Shown: positions 1 through 8,420 of the stretch, in pieces
How positions within the stretch are numbered: position 1 is the first letter of the stretch
Layout: each line of letters opens with the position of its first letter
DNA from: Rhodobacteraceae bacterium S2214
GTDB taxonomy: Bacteria; Pseudomonadota; Alphaproteobacteria; Rhodobacterales; Rhodobacteraceae
NCBI GenBank assembly: GCA_025141675.1
Contig: CP081161.1
Coordinates: 2,640,001-2,704,000, forward strand
DNA length: 64,000 bases
Direction of reading: 5' to 3'
Position numbers and translations under genes: made by a program
The notes under the pieces: generated by a model
Databases searched by the model: none
Seen by the model: the letters and a program-made list of their open reading frames with translations, nothing else
What the model was told of the DNA's origin: nothing

Positions 1-294
1 CACCTGAACGATATCCTGACTGCAACAATTGGCCCCGATCCGTGGCCGTTTGCTGGCATCCCAGATGTGGCCATTGAGGTCCGCGTCGAAGAACTGCTGG
101 CGGGCAATGACGGGGTTTTCACCCTGCGCGGGCAGTACTTTATCGGGGGTGACGGGATCGATTACCCGAACAGTGCGCGCAGCTTTGCCTATACAACACC
201 GCTTGTGGGTGAAGGCCTAAACGGCGTCGCACAGGCGCAGTCCCAAGTGATCTTGGAACTGGCCGAAGATATCGCCCGCGCTTTGTCGCGTTAG
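1..294 (+). CDS. ABC-type transport auxiliary lipoprotein, C-terminal part (PqiC-like)
   Basis: Only the last 97 codons are in the window; the reading frame is open from base 1. The tail has the pattern of the ABC-type transport auxiliary lipoproteins (PqiC/YmbA type): alternating beta strands, an aromatic segment near FAYTTPLVGEG, then a helix ending AQSQVILELAEDIARAL. Members of that family are outer-membrane-anchored partners of MCE-type lipid transporters. The lipobox, if present, lies upstream of the window. It ends two bases from the convergent gene that follows. The family call rests on pattern resemblance over a short fragment and is tentative. Confidence 0.5.
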   Translation, partial: HLNDILTATIGPDPWPFAGIPDVAIEVRVEELLAGNDGVFTLRGQYFIGGDGIDYPNSARSFAYTTPLVGEGLNGVAQAQSQVILELAEDIARALSR

Positions 295-295
295 A

Positions 296-1432
296 TCAGC
301 GATCCAGTTTGACCCACGCGCTGTCGCGCTTTGACGACCGGACACAGGCATCGATGAACTGCATGCCTGCGATCCCTTCGCGGATACCCGGATAGGTCAC
401 CGCTGGATCAAGCGGGGTGCCGTCGCGCTGCGCCTCAATTGCATCTGCGGCTTCGCTATAGATGTTTGCGAACCCTTCCAGATAGCCCTCGGGGTGCCCT
501 GCGGGGATGCGTGACATGCGGATGTTTGCATCCAACGCGCCTGCCCCGTTGGTGGTCAGCAGTTGCTTGGGTTCGCCGTGACGTGTGAACCATAATTGGT
601 TCGGGTTCATCTGGCCCCATTCCAACCCGCCTTTGTCGCCATAGATGCGCAACGTCAGCCCGTTCTCATTCCCCGGTGCGACTTGGGAACACCACAACAT
701 CCCCTTTGCCCCGCCACAAAAACGCATCATGACATGGGCGTTGTCGTCTAATTCTCGGCCGGGCACAAAGGATGACAGATCAGCGGCAAGGCTTTCGACA
801 GACAGGCCGGTCACGAATTCGGTCAGGTTAAACGCGTGTGTCCCGATATCGCCAGTGGACCCACCTGCCCCTGACCGCGCCGGATCAACGCGCCATTCGG
901 CCTGTTTAAATTCTTCTTTGTTCGTCAGCCAGCTTTGCGCATATTCCGCCTGCACGACCCGCAACTCGCCTAGATCGCCGTTTTCGATCATGGCCTTTGC
1001 CTGCCGCATCAGCGGGTAGCCCGTATAATTATGGGTCAGCACAAACAAGGCATCGCTGTCTTCGACGACTTTCGCCATCTTCTTCGCGTCCGCCATCGTC
1101 GATGTCAGCGGCTTATCGCAGATCACGTGGATGCCGCGTTTCAAAAATTCACGCGTTGGCGCGAAATGCATGTGGTTCGGCGTGACGATTGCGACCGCTT
1201 CGATCCCGTCTTTCAAGCGCGCCTCGCGGATCGCCATGGATTTGAAATCATCATACACACGGTCAGGTGCTAACCCCAAAGCCGCGCCAGAGGCCTGTGA
1301 TTTTTCGGGCGTTGAAGAAAGCGCGCCCGCGACGAGTTGAAAACGTCCGTCGATGCGCGACGCGATACGGTGGACCCCACCAATAAACGCGTCATTGCCG
1401 CCACCGACCATACCTAAACGAATGGGTCTCAT
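296..1432 (-). CDS. Gfo/Idh/MocA family NAD(P)-dependent oxidoreductase
   Basis: A protein of about 378 residues with an N-terminal Rossmann fold (glycine motif GMVGGGNDAFIGG) and the family's lysine motif in the form CDKPLT near residue 110, followed by the C-terminal beta-sheet domain. Such enzymes oxidise or reduce sugars and inositols, or use NAD+ catalytically in glycoside cleavage. The AAGGAG ribosome site sits 8 bases from the ATG at 1432; a second ATG six bases upstream (1438) is too close to it. It follows the isomerase gene by about a dozen bases, so the two are co-transcribed. The substrate is unknown; a sugar of the neighbouring transporter is likely. Confidence 0.9.
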   Translation of the reverse strand: MRPIRLGMVGGGNDAFIGGVHRIASRIDGRFQLVAGALSSTPEKSQASGAALGLAPDRVYDDFKSMAIREARLKDGIEAVAIVTPNHMHFAPTREFLKRGIHVICDKPLTSTMADAKKMAKVVEDSDALFVLTHNYTGYPLMRQAKAMIENGDLGELRVVQAEYAQSWLTNKEEFKQAEWRVDPARSGAGGSTGDIGTHAFNLTEFVTGLSVESLAADLSSFVPGRELDDNAHVMMRFCGGAKGMLWCSQVAPGNENGLTLRIYGDKGGLEWGQMNPNQLWFTRHGEPKQLLTTNGAGALDANIRMSRIPAGHPEGYLEGFANIYSEAADAIEAQRDGTPLDPAVTYPGIREGIAGMQFIDACVRSSKRDSAWVKLDR

Positions 1433-1444
1433 GATCATGTCTCC

Positions 1445-2497
1445 TTACAGGCCAAGCATCTTGCGGTTGGTCGCTTCATCGACAGCGCCGCCTGCGAAAT
1501 CGTCGAAAGCATGTTCGGTTACGCGAATGATGTGATCTTTGACGAACTGCGCACCTTCCCTTGCCCCATCTTCAGGGTGTTTCAACGCACATTCCCATTC
1601 GACTACGGCCCAGCCTGCGAAATCATTCGCGGCCATTTTGGCGAAGATCGCCCCGAAATCGACCTGACCGTCGCCCAAACTACGGAACCGACCTGCCCGA
1701 TCAACCCATGATTGGTAGCCGCCATAGACACCTTGACGGCCCGTTGGGTTGAATTCCGCGTCTTTGACGTGGAACATCTTGATCCGGTCTTTGTAGATGT
1801 CGATGTTATCGATGTAATCAAGGCACTGCAGAACGTAGTGCGACGGGTCGTAAAGCATGTTGCAGCGGGCATGACCGCCAAGCCGTTCGAGGAACATCTC
1901 AAACGTCACGCCGTCGTGCAGGTCTTCGCCTGGGTGGATTTCATAGCAAACATCAACGCCGCAATCTTCCGCGAGGTCCAGAATGGAACGCCAGCGGTTC
2001 GCCAATTCATCAAATGCCGTTTCAACGAGACCTGCGGGACGTTGTGGCCATGGGTACACGTAGGGCCACGCCAGCGCGCCTGAAAATGTCGCCATTTCCG
2101 TCAGGCCAAGATTCTTAGACGCCTTCAGCGCCATTTTGACTTGATCGACAGCCCAGGCTTGGCGTGCAGCGGGGTTGCCCTGCACCTCTGGCGCGGCAAA
2201 AGCGTCAAATGCTGTGTCGTATGCGGGGTTCACGGCGACCAACTGGCCCTGCAAATGGGTCGATAGTTCGGTGATAGTGACGCCATTCGCTGCAGCTTCG
2301 CCCGCCCATTCATCACAATAGGTCTTTGATTCGGACGCCTGTTTCAGGTCAAAGAATCGCCCGTCCCAGCTGGGAACCTGCACCCCTTTGTAACCGCAAT
2401 CCGCCGCCCATTTTGTAATGCCACCCCACGTATTAAATGGCGCCGCATCGCCTGCGAATTGAGCCAAAAACAGCCCCGGACCCTTAATCGTTTTCAT
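1445..2497 (-). CDS. Sugar phosphate isomerase/epimerase (xylose isomerase-like TIM barrel)
   Basis: A protein of 350 residues of the AP-endonuclease-2/xylose-isomerase-like TIM barrel family (IolE/IolI relatives). The metal-binding positions can be read in order: YEIHPGE, YDPSHY, FHVKDAE and VVEWE. The start is the ATG at 2497, preceded by GGGAGG at the right distance; the frame stays open further upstream without a better ribosome site. It pairs with the downstream Gfo/Idh oxidoreductase, a common combination in sugar and inositol catabolism. The exact reaction cannot be told from sequence. A terminator separates it from the upstream ATPase gene, so it probably has its own promoter in 2498-2587. 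Confidence 0.88.
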   Translation of the reverse strand: MKTIKGPGLFLAQFAGDAAPFNTWGGITKWAADCGYKGVQVPSWDGRFFDLKQASESKTYCDEWAGEAAANGVTITELSTHLQGQLVAVNPAYDTAFDAFAAPEVQGNPAARQAWAVDQVKMALKASKNLGLTEMATFSGALAWPYVYPWPQRPAGLVETAFDELANRWRSILDLAEDCGVDVCYEIHPGEDLHDGVTFEMFLERLGGHARCNMLYDPSHYVLQCLDYIDNIDIYKDRIKMFHVKDAEFNPTGRQGVYGGYQSWVDRAGRFRSLGDGQVDFGAIFAKMAANDFAGWAVVEWECALKHPEDGAREGAQFVKDHIIRVTEHAFDDFAGGAVDEATNRKMLGL

Positions 2498-2587
2498 GAT
2501 GCCTCCCGCATGAATCACTGATGACGCACCAGCGCCCATCTTTGGCGATAGCAAAAACTATAACGATTTAGAAAGCAAGCCGCGACA

Positions 2588-2619
2588 TGAAAAAAGCCGC
2601 GCACCCAGCGGTACGCGGC
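2588..2619 (-). terminator. Rho-independent terminator after the sugar ABC ATPase gene
   Basis: On the minus strand a GCCGCG/CGCGGC stem (2619-2614 and 2601-2596) is followed by a run of six T (2595-2590). It lies 20 bases downstream of the ATPase stop and insulates it from the isomerase/oxidoreductase pair. Confidence 0.75.
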
Positions 2620-2639
2620 CTTCAAACTGCATGCAAAGA

Positions 2640-3701
2640 TTAGTTACGGATGCGTTGTTCCGTCTTCGCATCGAACAGGTAAAGGCGGGATGGATCGACT
2701 GTGATACCGACCGTTTCGCCGGATGAAACACGTTCGTCACCACGTTGTTCGATAACGATTTTTTCGCCTGTGCTACCCTCAAGGTATGCGAATGAAACAC
2801 CACCAAGGCTTTCAACCATATCAACGTTCAACGCGTTGCCTGCGGTGTCGACCTCAAGGTGCTCAGGACGCAAGCCAACGGTCACGTCGTGGCCTTTGTA
2901 AGCGGTAGAAAGATCAGCCGGAATCGTCATGCCCAATGCAGGGACTTCGACGCCGCCGTCTACGACTTTACCGTTCAAGAAGTTCATTGCAGGTGATCCG
3001 ATAAAGCCCGCAACAAATTTGTTGTCGGGATCACGGTACAGATCCATCGGTGCGCCAACCTGTTCGATCACGCCTTTGCGTAGCACAACGATCTTGTCTG
3101 CAAGCGTCATCGCTTCGACCTGATCGTGCGTCACGTAGATCATCGTCGCGCCGATTTCTTTGTGCAGACGTGCGATTTCGACGCGCATCTCAACACGCAA
3201 TTCGGCGTCGAGGTTGGACAGTGGTTCGTCGAAAAGGAAGACTTCCGGACCCCGAACAATCGCACGGCCAATAGATACCCGCTGACGCTGACCACCTGAC
3301 AAGGCAGCAGGTTTGCGGTCCAGATAGTCTTCGAGCTTTAGAATTCGTGTTGCTTCTGCGACTTTTGCTTCGATTTCGGCTTTGGGATGGCCGTTCATCT
3401 TCAGGCCAAAGCCCATATTATCTTTGACCGTCATGTGCGGGTACAGCGCGTAGGTTTGGAAAACCATCGCTACCCCGCGCTGGGACGGGTCCATGCGGGT
3501 TACATCGCGATCACCGATGTGCATTTGACCTTCGGTTGTTTCTTCAAGCCCTGCGACCATCCGCAACAATGTCGACTTACCGCAGCCGGAGGGGCCAACA
3601 AAAACGCAGAACTCACCATCTTTGATTTCTAGATCAATGCCGTGAATGACCTGAACGTCGCCATACCGCTTGATGACCTTGTCTAGTGTAACGCCTGCCA
3701 T
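2640..3701 (-). CDS. Sugar ABC transporter ATP-binding protein (MalK/UgpC type)
   Basis: A protein of 353 residues. Walker A is GPSGCGKST, the signature is LSGGQRQR and Walker B is VFLFDEPLSNLDA, followed by the H-loop (YVTHDQVEA) and a C-terminal TOBE/OB regulatory domain (VGLRPEHLEV). That architecture is the carbohydrate CUT1 importer ATPase. The start at 3701 (MAGVTLDK) is set by a GGGAGGCGAGACAG leader; the longer open frame lacks a ribosome site. It is transcribed divergently from the binding protein and the two permeases at 3949-7122, which have no ATPase of their own, so it very likely powers that importer from the cytoplasmic face. Confidence 0.93.
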   Translation of the reverse strand: MAGVTLDKVIKRYGDVQVIHGIDLEIKDGEFCVFVGPSGCGKSTLLRMVAGLEETTEGQMHIGDRDVTRMDPSQRGVAMVFQTYALYPHMTVKDNMGFGLKMNGHPKAEIEAKVAEATRILKLEDYLDRKPAALSGGQRQRVSIGRAIVRGPEVFLFDEPLSNLDAELRVEMRVEIARLHKEIGATMIYVTHDQVEAMTLADKIVVLRKGVIEQVGAPMDLYRDPDNKFVAGFIGSPAMNFLNGKVVDGGVEVPALGMTIPADLSTAYKGHDVTVGLRPEHLEVDTAGNALNVDMVESLGGVSFAYLEGSTGEKIVIEQRGDERVSSGETVGITVDPSRLYLFDAKTEQRIRN

Positions 3702-3814
3702 GACTGTCTCGCCTCCCGAATGTGCCGGCCCAAAGCCCGCTAATTTCATGATCTGCTAGCCATGAATGCGCATCCCGTTTGATGTGCAATTCGATCACGT
3801 CTAGCCTCGACCTG

Positions 3815-3843
3815 TTGACAACACTACGCGAGTCGCGTTTTAG
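3815..3843 (+). promoter_or_regulatory. Sigma-70-like promoter of the sugar ABC operon
   Basis: A consensus -35 box TTGACA (3815-3820) is followed after 17 bases by TTTTAG (3838-3843), a moderate -10 box. It points toward the binding-protein gene at 3949. The paired operator begins at the end of the -10 box. Confidence 0.5.
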
Positions 3844-3879
3844 TTTCAATATTCAAAACCTAGTTCCAAATATTGAAAC
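3843..3879. promoter_or_regulatory. Paired inverted operator in the divergent sugar-transporter promoter region
   Basis: Perfect 11-base inverted arms GTTTCAATATT (3843-3853) and AATATTGAAAC (3869-3879) can be read as two 17-base sites in opposite orientation, separated by CTA. The second site and the reverse complement of the first agree at 14 of 17 positions. The site overlaps the expected transcription start of the binding-protein operon, as a repressor site would. The cognate regulator is unknown; the GntR protein at 9521-10228 is one candidate. Confidence 0.55.
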
Positions 3880-3948
3880 CACCGCGAGGCAGGCCGATAT
3901 CGGAACTTCGGTGGGGAATGGAAGACGGAAGCACCTAGGGAGGACACT

Positions 3949-5211
3949 ATGCGTTCCATCATGAAAACATCCTTTGCAGCACTCGCAGCTGCTAGCATCG
4001 CAGCAACTGCTGCTATGGCAGACGGTCATGCACTGTCAGGCGATCTGAAAATCACATCAGACATGTCCAACCCAGCGCCACGCGCTGTGATGGAAGGTAT
4101 GGTCGCTGATTTTGGCGCCCTGCACCCTGACCTGAACATCGAGCTGACGATCGTTGACCGTGAAGCTTGGAAAACACAAATCCGTAACGCGCTGACAGCC
4201 AACTCACCTGACGTTGTGAACTGGTACGCTGCTAACCGTATGAAGCCATACGTCGACGCAGGCCTGTTTGCAGACATCTCTGACCTTTGGGCAGAGCCAG
4301 AGTTCGCAGCACTCGCATCCACAAAAGGTGCGATGACGCTGGACGACAAACAGTGGGGCGTGCCGTACACGTACTACCAGTGGGGCGTTTACTACCGCAA
4401 AGACATCTTCGCAGATTTGGGTCTTGAAGAGCCAACAACTTGGGAAGAAGAAAAAGCGAACTGTCAGGCAATCCTCGACAGTGGCGTAAAGTGTTACACA
4501 ATCGGGTCCAAGTTCCTGTGGACTGCTGGCGGTTGGTTCGACTACATCAACTCCCGCACAAACGGCTATGACTTCCATATCGCACTGGCATCCGGTGAAA
4601 TCGAATGGACAGACGACCGCGTACGTCAGACATTCGCTAACTGGCGCGAACTGATCGACATGGGCGCGTTCATCGACGACCACCAGAACTACAGCTGGCA
4701 AGAAGCCATGCCGTTCATGGTCAACGGTGAAGCAGCATCTTACCTGATGGGTAACTTCTCTGTCGCAGCATTCCGCGAAGGTGGCCTGACAGACGATCAA
4801 CTGGACTTCTACCAGTTCCCAGTGATCAACCCAGACGTTGACTACGCAGAAGACGCGCCAACAGATACATTCCACATCCCAGCTGGTGCTGAGAACATGG
4901 AAGCGGCGAAAGAATTCTTGCGCTTTGTGACATCTGCGGAAAACCAGACCAAGATCAACTCTGGTGACGCGCTGGGTCAGCTGCCTGTGAACGCAAACTC
5001 TTCCATCGACGCGGACAAGTTCCTCGAAGAAGGTTTCGAGATGCTTTCAAACAACGCTGGTGGCGGCATCATGCAGTTCTTCGACCGTGACTTTGATGCG
5101 GAAATGGCATCTGTCGGCATGGAAGGCCTGCAAGAGTTCATGGTGTTCCCAGACAACCTGGATGACATCCTGGCACGTCTGGAAGACACACGTCAGCGTA
5201 TCTACCAGTAA
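3949..5211 (+). CDS. Sugar ABC transporter substrate-binding protein (family 1)
   Basis: An extracellular solute-binding protein of 420 residues. A Sec signal peptide (basic MRSIMK, alanine-rich core, cleavage expected after AMA at about residue 24) leads into a two-lobed CUT1-type binding protein rich in aromatic residues suited to sugar stacking (GVPYTYYQWGVYYRKDIF). GGGAGGA sits just before the ATG. It heads the operon with two permeases, and a strong hairpin follows the stop. Codon use is highly biased, consistent with an abundant periplasmic protein. Sulfoquinovose or its glyceryl glycoside is the ligand proposed from the nearby monooxygenase operon; that is inference. Confidence 0.93.
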   Translation: MRSIMKTSFAALAAASIAATAAMADGHALSGDLKITSDMSNPAPRAVMEGMVADFGALHPDLNIELTIVDREAWKTQIRNALTANSPDVVNWYAANRMKPYVDAGLFADISDLWAEPEFAALASTKGAMTLDDKQWGVPYTYYQWGVYYRKDIFADLGLEEPTTWEEEKANCQAILDSGVKCYTIGSKFLWTAGGWFDYINSRTNGYDFHIALASGEIEWTDDRVRQTFANWRELIDMGAFIDDHQNYSWQEAMPFMVNGEAASYLMGNFSVAAFREGGLTDDQLDFYQFPVINPDVDYAEDAPTDTFHIPAGAENMEAAKEFLRFVTSAENQTKINSGDALGQLPVNANSSIDADKFLEEGFEMLSNNAGGGIMQFFDRDFDAEMASVGMEGLQEFMVFPDNLDDILARLEDTRQRIYQ

Positions 5212-5224
5212 AGCTTAAGACTTC

Positions 5225-5252
5225 GCGCCCTCCTCAGATTTGAGGGGGGCGC
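5225..5252 (+). terminator. Intercistronic hairpin after the sugar-binding-protein gene
   Basis: GCGCCCTCCTCA (5225-5236) pairs with TGAGGGGGGCGC (5241-5252), giving 12 pairs including one wobble, with a GATT loop and a short T tract. It probably allows partial termination or 3'-end protection so that the binding protein is made in excess over the permeases. Confidence 0.65.
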
Positions 5253-5342
5253 ACTTTTCAAACCCATCCGCAAACCTGACAACACTTCAGGTTTTCGCAT
5301 GCGTTGACCCCTTAAAATCAGGGTGCGGGAGGACACGACCCC

Positions 5343-6272
5343 ATGGCATTTACAACAGTTGAACCTTCAACGGCCGAACGCGGCTGGTACAAGCGCAACG
5401 AGATCGCGATCACACCGTGGTTGTTCTTGTTTCCAGCCGTCTTGTTCTTTGTGGTCTACGTGATCATTCCGATCGGCCAATCGTTCTGGATTTCGTTTCA
5501 CGAATGGGACGGTCTGGGCGAAAAAACCTATGTTGGCTTGGCCAACTACGAACGGCTTTTGACCGACGACCGCAAATTCAACATTTCGTTTGTAAACAAC
5601 ATCAAATGGCTGCTCCTGTACCTGCTGGCGATCCCGCTGGGATTGATGATTTCACTGTTCCTGAACCAGACCGTCACGGGGATCCGGCTTTATAAGTCGC
5701 TGTTCTTCTTCCCGTTTGTGATCAGCCAAGTCGTTGTGGGCCTCGTGTTCTCATGGTTCTACCTGCCTAACTTTGGCCTGTTCAGCGTGATCCTCGATAT
5801 CTTCGGACTTGAGGTCAAAGGCGGCGTTCTGGGCAACCCGAACACGGCCACCTACGGCATTATCGCGGCAGGCCTTTGGCCACAGACGGCATACTGCATG
5901 ATCTTGTATCTCACAGGTCTGAACGCGGTTGACCCCGAACAGGTCGAAGCGGCACGTCTTGACGGCGCTAAGGGCCACAAGATGCTCTGGTATGTGATCC
6001 TACCACAGCTGAAGCCCGCGACCTTTATCGCTTTTGTTGTGACCATCATTGGCGCGCTGCGGTCCTTTGATCTGATTTCCGTGATGACCAACGGCGGTCC
6101 ATTTGGGTCCACGCGGGTTCTGTCGTTCTACATGTTCGAGGAATCACTGTCCGAATTTGGCTTCCGCATGGGATACGGGGCGGCCATCGCCGTGGTCCTG
6201 TTCTTCATCATGCTAGGATTTATCGTCTACTTCCTGTGGTCGATGTACCAAGACGAAAAAGGGGCGCACTAA
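5343..6272 (+). CDS. Sugar ABC transporter permease (MalF type)
   Basis: An integral membrane protein of 309 residues with about six transmembrane segments. The EAA coupling loop is recognisable as VEAARLDGAKGHKMLWYVILPQL. A GGGAGGA ribosome site precedes the ATG. It is co-transcribed with the second permease, whose ATG lies one base after this stop. It forms one half of the inner-membrane channel for the binding protein at 3949-5211. Confidence 0.93.
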   Translation: MAFTTVEPSTAERGWYKRNEIAITPWLFLFPAVLFFVVYVIIPIGQSFWISFHEWDGLGEKTYVGLANYERLLTDDRKFNISFVNNIKWLLLYLLAIPLGLMISLFLNQTVTGIRLYKSLFFFPFVISQVVVGLVFSWFYLPNFGLFSVILDIFGLEVKGGVLGNPNTATYGIIAAGLWPQTAYCMILYLTGLNAVDPEQVEAARLDGAKGHKMLWYVILPQLKPATFIAFVVTIIGALRSFDLISVMTNGGPFGSTRVLSFYMFEESLSEFGFRMGYGAAIAVVLFFIMLGFIVYFLWSMYQDEKGAH

Positions 6273-6273
6273 G

Positions 6274-7122
6274 ATGTTTCCAACACCCATCGAAAAGTCA
6301 TCCCGCACGTGGCAGATCAGCTATCAGATCATCCTGCCAATCGTTTTGGTCATCTGGCTGTTGCCACTAATCGCGGTTGCCATGTTCTCGATCAAGCCTG
6401 ACGCGGATTTCGTAAACGGGAACTTCTGGGGGCTGCCATCCAGCTTCGAGATGTTCAACAACTACGGCAAAGTGTTCTTTGAATCCAATATGCCGAAATA
6501 CCTGTTGAACTCTGTGTTCATCACGATCCCAACGGTGATCGGTGCGGTGGCGTTGTCGGCAATGGCAGGTTTCGCACTTGGTATCTACAAGTTCAAAGGC
6601 AACCTGCTGATCTTCTTCATGTTCATCGCAGGCAACTTCGTGCCCTTCCAAATCTTGATGGTGCCCGTACGCGACCTGACAATCAGCCTTGGCATGTACG
6701 ACACAGTGCAAGGTCTGGTCCTGTTCCACATCGCGTTCCAGACTGGGTTCTGCACGCTGTTCATGCGGAACTTCATCAAAGCCCTGCCCTTCCCGCTGAT
6801 CGAAGCCGCGCGCGTCGAAGGCATCGCAGAATGGCGCATCTTCCTTTACGTGGTGCTGCCACTGATGAAACCAGCTCTCGCAGCGCTTGCCGTGTTGATT
6901 TTTACCTTCATCTGGAACGACTATTTCTGGGCGGTTGTGCTGACACAAGGACCGAACGCGCAGCCAGTGACGGCGGGTATCACAGAGTTCAACTCGCAAT
7001 TCCGCGCGGCCTATCACCTGATGTCCGCAGGGTCGATCGTGGCGGCTTTGCCACCGGTTGCGATGTTCTTCTTGATGCAAAAGCACTTCATCGCGGGTCT
7101 GACACTCGGCGCTGTGAAGTAA
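6274..7122 (+). CDS. Sugar ABC transporter permease (MalG type)
   Basis: A membrane protein of 282 residues with about six transmembrane segments and the EAA loop IEAARVEGIAEWRIFLYVVLPL. It has the short N-terminus and the C-terminal FIAGLTLGAVK ending usual for MalG-type subunits. The start follows the upstream permease stop by one base, implying translational coupling. It is the last gene of the operon and is followed by a strong terminator. Confidence 0.93.
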   Translation: MFPTPIEKSSRTWQISYQIILPIVLVIWLLPLIAVAMFSIKPDADFVNGNFWGLPSSFEMFNNYGKVFFESNMPKYLLNSVFITIPTVIGAVALSAMAGFALGIYKFKGNLLIFFMFIAGNFVPFQILMVPVRDLTISLGMYDTVQGLVLFHIAFQTGFCTLFMRNFIKALPFPLIEAARVEGIAEWRIFLYVVLPLMKPALAALAVLIFTFIWNDYFWAVVLTQGPNAQPVTAGITEFNSQFRAAYHLMSAGSIVAALPPVAMFFLMQKHFIAGLTLGAVK

Positions 7123-7143
7123 CCGAACCAAATCGACAACAAA

Positions 7144-7176
7144 GGGCGCCCCGGTCTCCGGCGGCGCCTTTTTTTA
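7144..7176 (+). terminator. Rho-independent terminator of the sugar ABC operon
   Basis: A GGCGCC/GGCGCC-based stem begins about 20 bases after the second permease stop. It is extended by CCGG pairing around a short loop and is followed by seven T. Confidence 0.85.
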
Positions 7177-7317
7177 TGCATGAAACCCTGCCGCCAGAGG
7201 AACACCGCGGTGCAGTTGACTTAAAATCATGCTGATTTGCGCGAAATTGTGACACATTGCCGTGCTACCGAAGGGTGGGGAAATTCGCACTCAAGGTGCC
7301 TGAGAAAGGTTGTCTTA

Positions 7318-8286
7318 ATGAAGTTCTTAAATGGTATTTTCAAAACACTCGCGATCAGCACACCGTTGTTCATGGCTCTCCCAAACATCGGATCAGCGCA
7401 AAGCGCATCATCACAGCGATCGATCACACCGTCAGACTGGTCTCGCTACGTAAATGTGGATGAACTTAGCGCCTTGATGGAACAGGTGCCGGACATCCAG
7501 ATCATCGATATCCGTGCCGAAAAATACATGCCTAAGGGATCAATTCCCGGTGCTATTTGGATGTCCTTCCCAAATTGGCAGGGGCCTGCGGACCGTGCGG
7601 GACGTATGCTGACCGAGGCAGAACTTGAAACGATGATCGGCAGCATTGGGGTCGACCCTGACCTGCCAGTTGTTATTCACAATCAATCTGGTCACATCGT
7701 ACAAACCGGACGCGCCGCGATTGTTTATTGGGTTCTAAAATCGGCCGGGTTCCAGAATATTGCCATCTTGGAAGACGGTTTCAAAGCGTGGCAAGCCGCT
7801 GATTTACCAACAGTTGATGAGCCGACGGTTTTACCTGCTACTCTCGTTGATTTGGAAATCCAAACTGATTGGTGGGCCGACCCAATGGATATTTTCGCCG
7901 TCGCGAGCGGCCAAATAGACGGGGCAATTCTTGATGCGCGATTGGACGGACAGGTTCGGAAGTCCATGGAAACAGGCGAACCCTTAGTCAGCATGCCAAT
8001 GGCGCAATACGTGCCGTCAAGCTGGTTCACCAACGATCTGGATGCCGACAATCTATCAGCAGAGGCCGTACAGGAGTTTCGCGAAAGGCTTGAAGGCCGC
8101 GGGCTGCATCTTGACGACGAAATGCTGATCAGCATTTGTCAGACAGGTGAACTGAGCGCAGTGTCTTGGTTCTATGCCTCTGAAATCGTGGGTATCGAAA
8201 ACGTCCGCTACTATCCTGACGCGCTCAAAGGGTGGTCACGTGACGGTGGCATTATGTTTGGCATGGATATGTCTGCAGGCCGTTAG
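7318..8286 (+). CDS. Exported two-domain rhodanese (sulfurtransferase)
   Basis: A protein of 322 residues from the ATG at 7318 (MKFLNGIFKTLAIS), which begins a Sec signal peptide ending near SAQS; the frame stays open upstream but lacks a leader. There are two tandem rhodanese domains. The first has a degenerate active loop (HNQSGHIVQTG, no cysteine). The second keeps the catalytic cysteine in ICQTGELSAVSW. This matches thiosulfate:cyanide/3-mercaptopyruvate sulfurtransferase architecture, in which only the C-terminal domain is catalytic. It lies between the sugar transporter and the sulfonate-type monooxygenase genes, so a role in handling released sulfite in the periplasm is possible but unproven. 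Confidence 0.85.
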   Translation: MKFLNGIFKTLAISTPLFMALPNIGSAQSASSQRSITPSDWSRYVNVDELSALMEQVPDIQIIDIRAEKYMPKGSIPGAIWMSFPNWQGPADRAGRMLTEAELETMIGSIGVDPDLPVVIHNQSGHIVQTGRAAIVYWVLKSAGFQNIAILEDGFKAWQAADLPTVDEPTVLPATLVDLEIQTDWWADPMDIFAVASGQIDGAILDARLDGQVRKSMETGEPLVSMPMAQYVPSSWFTNDLDADNLSAEAVQEFRERLEGRGLHLDDEMLISICQTGELSAVSWFYASEIVGIENVRYYPDALKGWSRDGGIMFGMDMSAGR

Positions 8287-8396
8287 TCGAACAAAACGCC
8301 GCGCAGATGCTGCGCGACGTATCTGTTTACGACGATCTATATGTTGCGTCGATCCGCAAGCTGTGGAGGGTTTTCAATGTGTAAACGCAGCGAACG

Positions 8397-8418
8397 CCTT
8401 CCCCGCGGGGAAGGTTTC
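8397..8418. terminator. Palindromic terminator between convergent genes
   Basis: CCTTCCCCGCGGGGAAGG (8397-8414) is a perfect 18-base palindrome followed by TTTC, lying between the convergent rhodanese and Gfo/Idh genes. A second GCGCAG/CTGCGC hairpin lies near 8301-8316. Confidence 0.55.
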
Positions 8419-8420
8419 AA

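Noticed and set aside
4204..4875. 223-codon minus-strand open frame rich in Cys and Val
   Set aside because: Lies wholly antisense to the sugar-binding-protein gene, whose strong codon bias leaves the opposite strand free of stops; no ribosome site or family pattern.
6367..7131. 254-codon minus-strand open frame rich in His/Glu/Arg
   Set aside because: Antisense shadow of the MalG-type permease; composition unlike a natural protein.
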